From Planktothrix sp. PCC 11201 (GTDB lineage Bacteria; Cyanobacteriota; Cyanobacteriia; Cyanobacteriales; Microcoleaceae), in assembly GCF_900009135.1 (NCBI RefSeq), contig NZ_LT797693.1, positions 518,787 through 582,786 of the forward strand: a stretch of 64,000 nucleotides of DNA, in the 5' to 3' direction. The notes beneath the pieces are model-generated. The model worked only from the letters and a program-made list of their open reading frames with translations. It had not been told where the DNA came from and ran no database searches. Position numbers and translations under genes: made by a program. This document shows positions 1 through 8,930 of this stretch, one piece after another (the stretch's first letter is position 1; each line of letters opens with the position of its first letter).

Positions 1-94
1 GGGGGAGCAGGGGAGGTGGGTTACTTTTTGCTAGGGGGTACACTGTTTGTTTTGCCTGCTTTGTAGTTGTCAATACTGGACTGGTTTAAGGATT

Positions 95-1507
95 ATGCCA
101 AATAGTTTAGAGACAGAAAAGATAAAACTATCTGTGATTATTCCCTTCTGGCAACAGGGGGATTTTTTATTAGATATAATTAGGAGTTTAGAGTATAATT
201 TAGAGATCAGTTATGAATTTATTGTTTTAGTAAATCGAAATTTACTTGATTTTGAGTTAGCTGATATTCTGAATTATTTAAACTTGCAAGAGCATCAGAT
301 TTTATATTTTGAACCTGCTTTTAATAGTCAGGATATTTTTAATCAAGCCATTGCCCAAGCCCGGGGTAATTATATTGTTTGGCTACAATATCCGGTGATC
401 TTGTATCCGAAAGGTTTGGCAGAAGCTATTAATATTTTAGATAATAATTTAGAGGTTGATGGAGTTAATCAGATTCAACAATTCATAGATTTTGAAGATG
501 AGCGAGAAGGGGTAAAAATTGGATCTGTTTTTAGAAAGGCAATTTGGGAAACGGAAATTATATTAAAAACTCGGTTTCTTGAAGAAACTGGGTTTTTGGG
601 ATTTAGAAATAGTCAAAAAGATTTAATTATTAATCAACTTTCTGAAAAAATATGTGAGGTTAAATTTAATTATAGTTTTAATCCAGAATTACCTTTAGTT
701 AGTGTTTGTATTCCGAGTTATAATGGAGAAAAATTTATTGCTGAAGCGATATCTAGTATTTTATCTCAAACCTATTCAGCAATAGAATTAATTATTTCTG
801 ATGATCATTCCTCCGATAATACGATCGCGATCGCCCAATCTTTTAAAAATCAAACTTCTATTCCCATTAATATTTTAACTCATCAGACTTTAGGATTAGC
901 TGAAAATAGCAATTTTTGTATTAATCAATCCCAGGGTAAATATATTAAATTTGTCTATCAAGATGATATTTTAATGCCTAATTGTATTGAAAAAATGGTT
1001 GATTTAGCCGAAACTGATCCCGATATTGGATTAGTTTTTTCCCCTAGGGAAATGTTTTTTCTTGAGCAAGAAAATATTAATTTAGAATTAATTGCAGTTT
1101 ATCAACAATTTGCTAATTTACATCAAAGTTGGTCTAATTTAAAATCAATTCAATGGGGAAAAGAACTTCTAAACGATCCGAATTTATGGCAACATCCGAT
1201 TAATAAAATTGGAGAACCCAGCACCGTTTTATTAAGAAAATCCTTATTTAAAACCGTCGCAGGTTTTGACCCGCAATTAAATCAATTAGTCGATTTAGAT
1301 TTATGGTGGAGAATATTGGCACAATTTAAAGTCGGTTTTGTCGAAGAAACTCTATCTTATTTTCGACTCCATACTCAACAAAAAACCTGTCAAAATATGT
1401 TTGAAGGACAAGCAAACGATCAAAATTTTTATGATAAAATCTATTCCCATCCCGATTATCAGCTATTTCCTCCCCAATTTCGAGCCTCAAGCGGTATTGA
1501 TCTATAA
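95..1507 (+). CDS. Two-domain GT2 family glycosyltransferase
   Basis: Likely transfers sugars from nucleotide-sugar donors to a surface glycan or protein. Two GT-A-like units are visible. The first, about residues 10-150, begins with a degenerate SVIIPFW block. The second begins near residue 197 with the canonical PLVSVCIPSYNGE and IISDDHSSDNT motifs and has a metal-binding QDD near residue 288. The ATG at 95 is preferred over an in-frame start at 47 because the first 16 residues (MFCLLCSC...) do not resemble the family and a weak AAGGA lies just upstream. It is first in a plus-strand run with an RTX protein, a HEAT protein and a SPINDLY-type transferase. The acceptor is unknown; the first domain may be inactive because I see no clear DXD in it. 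Confidence 0.85.
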   Translation: MPNSLETEKIKLSVIIPFWQQGDFLLDIIRSLEYNLEISYEFIVLVNRNLLDFELADILNYLNLQEHQILYFEPAFNSQDIFNQAIAQARGNYIVWLQYPVILYPKGLAEAINILDNNLEVDGVNQIQQFIDFEDEREGVKIGSVFRKAIWETEIILKTRFLEETGFLGFRNSQKDLIINQLSEKICEVKFNYSFNPELPLVSVCIPSYNGEKFIAEAISSILSQTYSAIELIISDDHSSDNTIAIAQSFKNQTSIPINILTHQTLGLAENSNFCINQSQGKYIKFVYQDDILMPNCIEKMVDLAETDPDIGLVFSPREMFFLEQENINLELIAVYQQFANLHQSWSNLKSIQWGKELLNDPNLWQHPINKIGEPSTVLLRKSLFKTVAGFDPQLNQLVDLDLWWRILAQFKVGFVEETLSYFRLHTQQKTCQNMFEGQANDQNFYDKIYSHPDYQLFPPQFRASSGIDL

Positions 1508-1584
1508 TTCTATCCCATGGGGTTTGCTAACCTAACCAAAACCCTGTAAGGTTTATTCAGAAATAACTTAGGACTGTTTTAACT

Positions 1585-2379
1585 ATGGCTAATTTTCTCA
1601 CTCCTAGCACAATTCCTGGTGTATTTGCCCTTTTAGCAAGTCCCCAAGATGATAATGTTCTTCTATTTTCTGGACAGGTTTCCGCCTATCCAGACGGTGT
1701 ACTATTATTGGCAGGAAATGATAATTTACAGAGTTCTAACATCAGCGATAATTTACTAATTAATGGCAATCAAGGAAATGATACTCTGGTGGCATCCAAT
1801 GGATTTGATACCCTCTTTGGTGGACAAGATAATGATCGGATTTTTGCAGGTGCTGGTAATGATTTAATCTTCGGAAATTTCGGGGATGATGTCTTAGAAG
1901 GTGGGTTTAATGCCGATAGTATTTATGGCGGTCAAGGTAATGATAGTCTTTATGGTGACGAAGATGGAGATATACTATTTGGTGACCTGGGAAATGATAT
2001 TGTAGATGGGGATGCCGGGGTTGATACATTAATCGGTGGTTTAGGAAATGATACCTTTATTTTTGACCCGGGTGAAGCCAGTGTTCGGGTTCGGAATGTG
2101 GATGAAATTCAACAATTTGAACCGGGAACCAGTCCGTTTAATGGAGATAAAATTGCGGTTCCGCTAGGAACTCAAATTGATCCGAATTCCTTATTTAGAG
2201 ATCGGTTTGATTTGTTACCCCAAGAAAATGATCTCAATGGCGATGGCTTAAATGATATTATCGTGGAATTATTAGACGGACGAATTTTGGGTGTAGTGAT
2301 TAACGATGGATTTTTACCTGCCCAGTTAACCTTCGATTTGGATTTCGTTTTTAGTAACGGATTTGATTTTAATTTATAA
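1585..2379 (+). CDS. RTX-type calcium-binding repeat protein
   Basis: A 264-residue acidic protein with about ten glycine/aspartate-rich nonapeptide repeats of the hemolysin type (GGxGxD-like, such as GGQGNDSLYGD and GGLGNDTFIFD) between about residues 55 and 160. These repeats bind calcium in a parallel beta-roll, typical of type I secreted and surface proteins. There is no N-terminal signal peptide, which fits type I secretion through a C-terminal signal, although no transporter genes are nearby. The C-terminal 100 residues contain DLNGDGLND, a likely extra calcium loop. A TTAGGA upstream of the ATG is a plausible ribosome site. Neighbouring glycosyltransferase-type genes suggest it could be a glycosylated envelope protein; that is inference. 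Confidence 0.85.
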   Translation: MANFLTPSTIPGVFALLASPQDDNVLLFSGQVSAYPDGVLLLAGNDNLQSSNISDNLLINGNQGNDTLVASNGFDTLFGGQDNDRIFAGAGNDLIFGNFGDDVLEGGFNADSIYGGQGNDSLYGDEDGDILFGDLGNDIVDGDAGVDTLIGGLGNDTFIFDPGEASVRVRNVDEIQQFEPGTSPFNGDKIAVPLGTQIDPNSLFRDRFDLLPQENDLNGDGLNDIIVELLDGRILGVVINDGFLPAQLTFDLDFVFSNGFDFNL

Positions 2380-2399
2380 ACAAAATTTGGGAACTTTTT

Positions 2400-3320
2400 A
2401 TGGAAACCAACACCAAATTTAATGGGTTTTATTCCGCAAAACTAGCATTATTATGTTTATCAATGGTGCTATTGTTTGCAGGGAAAGCTCAAACCCAAGC
2501 TATGACCACCACGGCGGTGATTGATCAGTTACAAAAATTAACTGATACTAACCGACACAACCGTTTAGAAGCCATCAAAACCTTAAAAACCTTGGGTTCT
2601 CCGGCGATTCCGATTTTAGTCGAAGCCTTGAGCGATGACCACGAAGGCATTCGTCGGGGGGCGGCTTTTGCCTTGGGGGCGATGGCCCAGGATGCGGTGG
2701 ATGCGGTTCCGGCGTTGCTGGCGACCTTAAAAGATCCGGTATCGGCGGTGCGGATGGATGTTGCTGTTGCCCTGAAACAAATTACCGTAGCCTCCCCAGA
2801 GGCTTTACAGCAAGCGGTTCAGGAGTTGACAGCCGGATTAAACCATCCTGAGAGTGCCGTTCGTCAGGGGGCAGCTTTGGGCTTGGGAGTCATCGGTTCC
2901 GAGGCCCCAAATACCATCCCTCCGTTAATTCAGGCGTTACAAGATACCGATGAGGAAGTCCGACTGGCCGCCGCAATCGCCCTTAAACGCATGGGTACGG
3001 TGGCGGTTCCGGCTTTGAAAGAGGCGTTGAATGACCCGGATGCAGGAGTGCGGGCTCGGGCGGCGTTTGCTTTGGGGAATATTCAGGCGTCGGGGATTAC
3101 GGGTGTAACCCAAGCCTTACAAAATAGCGATCGCCAAATTCGTCAAACGGTGGCGATGAAGTTGGATCAACTCACCTCCGATCAATTACTGGTTCAACGG
3201 CAAAATCAGCCTGGGGTCAGTCCTCAAGGAAATCAACCCGGAAATCGACCCCTGGGAAATCGACCCCTAGGAAATCGCCCTGTGCCTCTGGGGAATCAGC
3301 CCCAGCGTATGGGTTCTTAA
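2400..3320 (+). CDS. Exported HEAT-repeat protein
   Basis: 306 residues. The N-terminus has a hydrophobic segment ending near AQTQA, about residues 14-36, that looks like a signal peptide. It is followed by at least five HEAT or PBS-lyase-like repeats, about residues 45-255, of the form AVPALLATLKDPVSAVRMDVAVAL. The last 40 residues are a low-complexity tail repeating GNRPLGNRP. HEAT solenoids are protein-binding scaffolds, so the likely role is periplasmic or surface binding, with no catalytic residues to suggest more. It starts 20 bp after the RTX gene and probably shares its transcript. GC content seems higher here than in neighbouring genes. Confidence 0.85.
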   Translation: METNTKFNGFYSAKLALLCLSMVLLFAGKAQTQAMTTTAVIDQLQKLTDTNRHNRLEAIKTLKTLGSPAIPILVEALSDDHEGIRRGAAFALGAMAQDAVDAVPALLATLKDPVSAVRMDVAVALKQITVASPEALQQAVQELTAGLNHPESAVRQGAALGLGVIGSEAPNTIPPLIQALQDTDEEVRLAAAIALKRMGTVAVPALKEALNDPDAGVRARAAFALGNIQASGITGVTQALQNSDRQIRQTVAMKLDQLTSDQLLVQRQNQPGVSPQGNQPGNRPLGNRPLGNRPVPLGNQPQRMGS

Positions 3321-3385
3321 CTTTTTTGGTATAGCAGTTGCCATCAAGATTAGGACAGGGTGCGTGTACTTTTTTGACGTACCCT

Positions 3386-5716
3386 ATGAATGGTTTTCAG
3401 AATATGAATGATCCTCGATCTAGTATTATTCAAGGGCTATATGCCTCGGCATTAGCCTTAGAACAGGCGGGATATTTTGAGTCTGCACAGGCGAAATATC
3501 AAAGTATTTTAGAGTTGGATAAGGATAATATTCAGGCGTTGCAAGGTTTGGCTAGGGTATATTTTTACTATGAGAAATATGATCAAGTATTGGAAATTTT
3601 AGAACGTTGCTTATTGTTAGATGGAACCCAAGGAAGTCAATATTATAGTCTGGGTTGGGTTTGGGAAAAACTGGGGAATATTACCGAAGCAATTTCAGCC
3701 TATAAATGGGCGATTGATTTAGACAAGGAAGGGATAGATGGGTGTTTGAAATTGGGTGATTTGTTAGCAGAATTGGGAGAATTTCAAACCGCACAATTCT
3801 ATTATCAGCAAGGGATAGATCGACAACCCTATACAGCTAGGGGATATTTAAAGTTAGGGAATCTTTTTTTAGGACAAAATCGGGTAGAAGATGCGATCGC
3901 TCTTTATGAAACAGCCTTAAATATTCATCCCCATGATTCTGATTTATTATATCAGATGGGATTAGCATTCAGGGTTAATCAAAATTCTGAAAGGGCGGAT
4001 TTCTATTTGGGATTGGCGGCGGAATTTCAAGATCAGTATGAAACAGCTATTCAATTTTATCATAATATTTTACAGACTCCATTAGCAACAGTTGAAATTT
4101 ATTTAAGATTGGGAAACTGTTATCAAAATTTAGAGCAATGGTGGGAGGCGGTTGCTATTTATGAACAGGCTTTGCCACGGTTTCCTGATGGGATAGAATT
4201 ATATTTAGCTTTAATTTCAGCTTGGCAAAATTTGGGAGAAATTCAAACGGCATTGCAAATAGCTGAACAGTCTATTGATAGGTTTCCGAATCATATTTCT
4301 GTCAAATTTGCCAAACAATCTTTGTTACCGATTTTATATGATCATTCTCCAGAAATTTTTAAGTATCGACAACATTTTACTGAAGAATTAGTTAAATTAA
4401 TTGAACAAACAGATTTAGAGGATTCAGAAGTTAAACAACAGGCGTTAACCGCTATTGCTAGGGGAACTCATTTTTATTTACAATATCAGGGATATGATGA
4501 TTTAGAGCTACAAAAACAATATGGTGGATTTGTCCATCGAATTATGCAAGCAAATTATCCTGAATGGACAAAACCTTTATTATTGCCCCCTTTAACTGCT
4601 AGTCAAAAAATCAAAGTTGGTTATATTTCCTCCCATTTAACCTGGCATACGGTCGGGTTAGTATTTTTAGGATGGTTGAGAGATTGCGATCGCACTAAAT
4701 TTGAAATCCATTGTTATTATACCGGAAAAGAAACCGATGCCATTACTAATTTATTTCAGCTTTATAGTGATCAATTCTATCATAATTATGGCAATTTAGA
4801 GCCGATTGTTGAGCAAATTTTAGCGGATCAAGTCCAGATTCTGGTATTTTTAGATATTGGGATGTGCCCTCAACTAACCCAGATAGCCGGGTTACGAGTT
4901 GCTCCAATTCAATGTGCGGCTTGGGGACATCCGATTACTACGGGTTTACCGACGATTGACTATTTTATTTCTGCGGAATTATTAGAACCTCCCAGGGCTG
5001 AAAACCATTATTCAGAGCGGTTATTTTGTTTGCCGAATTTAGGAATTAATTATGCTCAACCTCCGTTATTAGAACTGCAAAAAACCCGTTTAGATTTTGG
5101 ATTAAAAGAGGATGCTATTTTATACTTATCCTGTCAATCTTTATTTAAGTATTTGCCAGATTTTGATTTAATATTAGTGGCGATCGCTAAACAGATAAAA
5201 TCCGCTCAATTTGTATTTATAGCCCATTGGAATGCTGCAATTACCGAAAAGTTTAAACAACGGTTAAACCGCTCTTTTGCCGAACATAACTTAGATATTC
5301 AAGAATATTGTGTGATTTTACCCCGTTTAGATAAACTAGATTATTTACAACTTAATAACTTAGCTAATATTGGCTTAGATACTCTGCAATTTACTGGTTT
5401 TTTAACCACTTTAGATAGTTTATCCTGTTGTCTTCCCCTAGTTACCTGTGAGGGAGAATGGATGAGAAGTCGTCAGTCTGCGGGCATATTAAACCGATTA
5501 GGAATCACAGAAACCATTGCCCAAAATCGAGAAGATTATATTAAAATAGCAATAAAGTTAGGATTAGATTTAGAATGGAGATTAGCAATTAGAGAAAAAA
5601 TCAAACAAAATCAATGGAAACTCTATGAGGATAAAAGTTGTGTCCCAGCATTAGAAAAATTTTATCAACAAACTATTCACAATTTTAATAATATCCCCCT
5701 AAATCCCCCTAATTAA
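3386..5716 (+). CDS. TPR protein with SPINDLY/O-GlcNAc transferase-like domain
   Basis: About 776 residues. Roughly residues 1-310 are tandem tetratricopeptide repeats (AKYQSILELDKDNIQALQGLA and similar). From about residue 400 comes a GT41-type domain: KIKVGYISSHLTWHTVGLVF is the first half and QCAAWGHPITTG, near residue 510, is the characteristic loop. This family moves sugars, classically GlcNAc, onto protein Ser/Thr; bacterial members often modify surface proteins. The in-frame ORF opens with TTG at 3338, but that stretch overlaps a small inverted repeat, so the ATG at 3386 or 3404 is more likely. Together with the upstream GT2 gene and RTX protein it suggests a glycoprotein locus. The donor and target cannot be told from sequence. 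Confidence 0.85.
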   Translation: MNGFQNMNDPRSSIIQGLYASALALEQAGYFESAQAKYQSILELDKDNIQALQGLARVYFYYEKYDQVLEILERCLLLDGTQGSQYYSLGWVWEKLGNITEAISAYKWAIDLDKEGIDGCLKLGDLLAELGEFQTAQFYYQQGIDRQPYTARGYLKLGNLFLGQNRVEDAIALYETALNIHPHDSDLLYQMGLAFRVNQNSERADFYLGLAAEFQDQYETAIQFYHNILQTPLATVEIYLRLGNCYQNLEQWWEAVAIYEQALPRFPDGIELYLALISAWQNLGEIQTALQIAEQSIDRFPNHISVKFAKQSLLPILYDHSPEIFKYRQHFTEELVKLIEQTDLEDSEVKQQALTAIARGTHFYLQYQGYDDLELQKQYGGFVHRIMQANYPEWTKPLLLPPLTASQKIKVGYISSHLTWHTVGLVFLGWLRDCDRTKFEIHCYYTGKETDAITNLFQLYSDQFYHNYGNLEPIVEQILADQVQILVFLDIGMCPQLTQIAGLRVAPIQCAAWGHPITTGLPTIDYFISAELLEPPRAENHYSERLFCLPNLGINYAQPPLLELQKTRLDFGLKEDAILYLSCQSLFKYLPDFDLILVAIAKQIKSAQFVFIAHWNAAITEKFKQRLNRSFAEHNLDIQEYCVILPRLDKLDYLQLNNLANIGLDTLQFTGFLTTLDSLSCCLPLVTCEGEWMRSRQSAGILNRLGITETIAQNREDYIKIAIKLGLDLEWRLAIREKIKQNQWKLYEDKSCVPALEKFYQQTIHNFNNIPLNPPN

Positions 5717-5740
5717 AGGAGACTTTAACAACTAATTCGC

Positions 5741-5778
5741 CCTATTCCCTGTTCCCTGTTCCCTGTTCCCTGTTCCCT
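5741..5778. repeat. Heptanucleotide tandem repeat (CCCTGTT)n
   Basis: Five or so copies of CCCTGTT sit directly upstream of the next gene's ATG. Short tandem heptamers of this kind are common in Oscillatoriales and Nostocales genomes. This one occupies the place where a ribosome site would be expected for the gene at 5785. Confidence 0.9.
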
Positions 5779-5784
5779 TTTTAT

Positions 5785-6258
5785 ATGAGTCAAGCAATTT
5801 TAATTAACCTCAAAGAAGCATTTTTTCATGCTCCAGGATTTTGGCAAACTCGGTTTTTAATCAAAACTGGAAATTGGTGTAAATTAGTCGATGGTTTGGA
5901 TAAAAGTCGCACCGATGGTTATTCTATTTTAGGTAGTTTTGTGAATCAATGTGATCAATTATCCACCCAACAACCCGGATTATATTTATTTTGTGAAAAA
6001 AAGAAACAAAAACAGAATGTTACGGAACGATTATATACTTTATTTATCTTAGAACCCGATGGAAGTGTGGAAGTATTAAACGAATTAAAAACCGGGAGTA
6101 AAGATTGGGGGGTGCAATTATGGCCTGAAATTGATGCCTATTTTATTAGACAGCAAGACTCTGGAGAAAAAAGACGTCAACAATTAATGCAGGAAATTCA
6201 ACAACTAGAGTTTGAATTAAAACAACGTCGCGCCGAATTAGCTGCGTTAGATAGGTAA
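5785..6258 (+). CDS. Conserved cyanobacterial hypothetical protein with C-terminal coiled coil
   Basis: 157 residues; I do not recognise a named family. The N-terminal 110 residues look globular, mixed alpha/beta (FHAPGFWQTRFLIKTGNWCKLVDGLD). The last 30 residues (RRQQLMQEIQQLEFELKQRR) form a charged heptad pattern typical of a short coiled coil, so oligomerisation or partner binding is likely. There is no signal peptide or membrane segment, so it is probably cytoplasmic. It is convergent with the SGNH hydrolase on the other strand, 18 bp away. Its upstream sequence is a CCCTGTT repeat rather than a clear ribosome site. Confidence 0.7.
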   Translation: MSQAILINLKEAFFHAPGFWQTRFLIKTGNWCKLVDGLDKSRTDGYSILGSFVNQCDQLSTQQPGLYLFCEKKKQKQNVTERLYTLFILEPDGSVEVLNELKTGSKDWGVQLWPEIDAYFIRQQDSGEKRRQQLMQEIQQLEFELKQRRAELAALDR

Positions 6259-6276
6259 AGGATTAAATTAAACCTA

Positions 6277-7605
6277 TTAGGGACTGGGTTGCTTTTTCAG
6301 CGTATTGACAATTGAATCCGCAACAAAATTCGATAAAATATTTTCTCCTATTTTCTGATAATGGCAACAGTTATCAATATAAGCTGGTTCTTTAGTATCA
6401 TCGAGAATAGATACCCCATCAAAGAAATTAATTTGATTAGCTTTGAGTTCTTTCACCTCTTTTAACAAAAAGGGATATCCTTTTTTGACAGCATCTTGAT
6501 AGGGACTATCTTGACTAAAGGCAACTTTTTTTTCCGCTTCACTAAACACTCGCTGGGTGGGATAATATTGATTAGGTTGTAAAATATGGAAATAGGGAAT
6601 ATTATTTTCTTTTAAAACTTCATGGATTAAAATAGAACTTTTAGCCCAATGATTAGCAATTTTTGGGAATAGTTTGGCATCGGTTAAAATGGGATATTGC
6701 ATATAAAAATAAATCACACTCTCCGCCGAACTACCATCCTCCGAGGGTTTCTGGCGATACCGTTCAAATCGTGCCACATCTCGGCGATAGTTGTTAACTA
6801 AGTCTTCAACATACAGGGACATGACCGCATTACAAGAAGCCAGGGGACAATCTTTTAAGGTCTCTAAGGCATTTTTGATTTTAGGTTTATTATCTTTAAT
6901 TCTTAATAGGGTTTTGAGTGCCCGAGTGGATAGACTATTATTAGCTAAACCCGTTAAGGCTTGAACATGGGATGAACTGGGCATGGCAAATTCTAATCCA
7001 TTTTGATTATTAATATTAGCGAGGGCAACTTCATTAAAGCCATCAATATTAATCACCAGATCAAATTTTTGCCCCAAGGAGAGTAGATAATTTAAAGTAA
7101 TTAACTGTTGGGGTTGTTTATACCCGCCAATGGCTAAAGAGATAATAATTAATTCTTTGCCTTTAAATTGAGGGAGTTGTTGGAGTTTTTTCTCTAAAAT
7201 CTTATTTTGAACTTCATAAATTGAGTAATTACCCGCAACGGAGCCACCCAAAACTCCAACAATTACTTGATTTTTATTGGTTTTTATGTAGGGGTAATCG
7301 TAGGGAGAAATAAACCCATAGTTATTATACTTAAATCCGGGTCTAAAATCGGGGCCGGGTTTCTGCACATAACCAAAATAAGGATGTAATCTCTCGACTA
7401 CAGATTCCCCAACTCTCACCCCTTCTAAATTAATCCCTAAGTTCTGTAAATCCTCTGTACGTTCCCGGGTATAGTAGAATTGTTTATGCTTGGAATAATA
7501 AAAAATTAATGAGCCAATTTCTAAAAGAACGAATAAAACAACTAAGTTAATTAACCCTATTTTTAGACCTTGTTTAACTTGAGGCAAGAATTTAAAATTT
7601 TTCAT
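6277..7605 (-). CDS. Membrane-anchored SGNH hydrolase-like protein
   Basis: 442 residues with one N-terminal transmembrane helix, about residues 15-36. The GDSL/SGNH blocks are recognisable but divergent: GVLGGSVAGNY gives the block I Ser, SLAIGGYKQPQ the block II Gly, NIDGFNEVA the block III Asn, and DNCCHYQKIGENI a block V Asp-x-x-x-His. Such enzymes add or remove acyl groups on glycans or lipids; the anchor suggests action at the outer face of the plasma membrane. It is the most divergent of three consecutive SGNH genes at the end of the carbamoyltransferase cassette, 98 bp after the previous one. The substrate is unknown. Confidence 0.75.
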   Translation of the reverse strand: MKNFKFLPQVKQGLKIGLINLVVLFVLLEIGSLIFYYSKHKQFYYTRERTEDLQNLGINLEGVRVGESVVERLHPYFGYVQKPGPDFRPGFKYNNYGFISPYDYPYIKTNKNQVIVGVLGGSVAGNYSIYEVQNKILEKKLQQLPQFKGKELIIISLAIGGYKQPQQLITLNYLLSLGQKFDLVINIDGFNEVALANINNQNGLEFAMPSSSHVQALTGLANNSLSTRALKTLLRIKDNKPKIKNALETLKDCPLASCNAVMSLYVEDLVNNYRRDVARFERYRQKPSEDGSSAESVIYFYMQYPILTDAKLFPKIANHWAKSSILIHEVLKENNIPYFHILQPNQYYPTQRVFSEAEKKVAFSQDSPYQDAVKKGYPFLLKEVKELKANQINFFDGVSILDDTKEPAYIDNCCHYQKIGENILSNFVADSIVNTLKKQPSP

Positions 7606-7703
7606 AGTAATAAGAGAAAATTAAAACCAAAACAATTAAAATTTTTGACGAGGCACAAACACCGTTACATTATTATATAACAATTACGAGAGCAATTTTA
7701 ATT

Positions 7704-8930
7704 TTACGGTTGAGACTTTTGGGTTTGACCCATCAGTTGTTGACAAACTTGACTAGCCATTAATTCCCCTGCGACGCGATTTCCTTGAACGTTCCAATGT
7801 CCTCCACAGACTTCTGCATTCTCAAATCCATGTAAACAATTTCCGGTTCTTTCTGCTTCTTTTCGTAGGGGTTCTGCTAACTGTAAAACCGGAAATCCCT
7901 TTTGTTTTCCTAACGCTTCAATTCGCTTATTCGGGTAGAATAAATCTTGAATTTGATGTTTCTGCATAAATTCTTGACGTTTTTTGGGGTCGGGCAGAAC
8001 TTGAAAAGAGTCACTTACCATTATTAGCATAAAATCCTTTCCCTGAGCTTTAACTTCATCCTTGAGTAGTGTAATTAACTGTTCTGTAATTTTCCAAGCT
8101 TGTTGCCAATTTTGATCGGGGGGTTCCTTATAAAAATTAATCTCCGTTTCCCGATAGTCTTTTTGCAACTGACGACGTTTAGATTCCATTTCCGCTTGTC
8201 TCATCACTTGTAATATTCGAGAATTTGTCATTAATGGATAAGGTAATTGATCCATTTTAGAAAATAAATAATAATCTCGTTCAATACTATTAGGGTTTAA
8301 TTTTCTAAAGGATACATCTTCCACAAGCTGACCATTTGTTTCCACAAAATAGGGACGTAAATGATCATGTTCTAAGGCACGAAAATTATTGGTGATATCA
8401 TTCCCAGGATAGAAACCCAAAATTACTAAATCGGGAGAAAATTGTTGGGCATGATGTCGCCAAGTCATTAATTCTTGGGCAGTCCCGTAACCCTGAACTC
8501 CAAAATTTAAGACTTCAATGTTTTTTCCCTTTAAAATGGGGCAGGTTTTTAATTGAGTCTCCATGATTGATAATGCCGTTTTTTCTAGGGGAACGTGCAA
8601 TGCTTCCATAAAAGAATCCCCTAGTACAGCAATGCGATAACTATTAGTGGGTTTTTCTAAAGTTCGTTCGCGATCGCGCATTCCAAAACTGTTCATTTTC
8701 ACTTCTGAAACCTCTCCTTCCCCCGCCCAAACTGTTTTAGCATTCGGTCGAGGTGACCAACCCCGCTCGGGATCATTGACGGTGTAAGCGAGAGATTTTG
8801 AGTCCGCCGGAAGGGGCGGTTGATGTTCAATTCCCGCAATTCTTAATCCCACTTCTCCCAAAACAATTGCTAAGACTAAACTCCCAAAAACTAGGCTCGT
8901 ATTTAAAATTAACGATTTCCAAATCTTCAT
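7704..8930 (-). CDS. SGNH/GDSL hydrolase (SxtL-like), copy 2
   Basis: 408 residues with a single N-terminal membrane helix (LVFGSLVLAIVLGEVGLRI). The SGNH motifs are clear: IAVLGDSFMEA is block I, NFGVQGYGTAQE is block II, FYPGNDITNN is block III and CGGHWNVQGN contains the catalytic His. The usual Asp three residues before that His is replaced by Cys, as in its neighbour. It overlaps the upstream paralog by 4 bp (ATGA), so the two are translationally coupled. Both share the same architecture and look like a tandem duplication. Likely an acyl esterase or acyltransferase acting on a carbamoylated or acylated product; this is inferred from context. Confidence 0.85.
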   Translation of the reverse strand: MKIWKSLILNTSLVFGSLVLAIVLGEVGLRIAGIEHQPPLPADSKSLAYTVNDPERGWSPRPNAKTVWAGEGEVSEVKMNSFGMRDRERTLEKPTNSYRIAVLGDSFMEALHVPLEKTALSIMETQLKTCPILKGKNIEVLNFGVQGYGTAQELMTWRHHAQQFSPDLVILGFYPGNDITNNFRALEHDHLRPYFVETNGQLVEDVSFRKLNPNSIERDYYLFSKMDQLPYPLMTNSRILQVMRQAEMESKRRQLQKDYRETEINFYKEPPDQNWQQAWKITEQLITLLKDEVKAQGKDFMLIMVSDSFQVLPDPKKRQEFMQKHQIQDLFYPNKRIEALGKQKGFPVLQLAEPLRKEAERTGNCLHGFENAEVCGGHWNVQGNRVAGELMASQVCQQLMGQTQKSQP

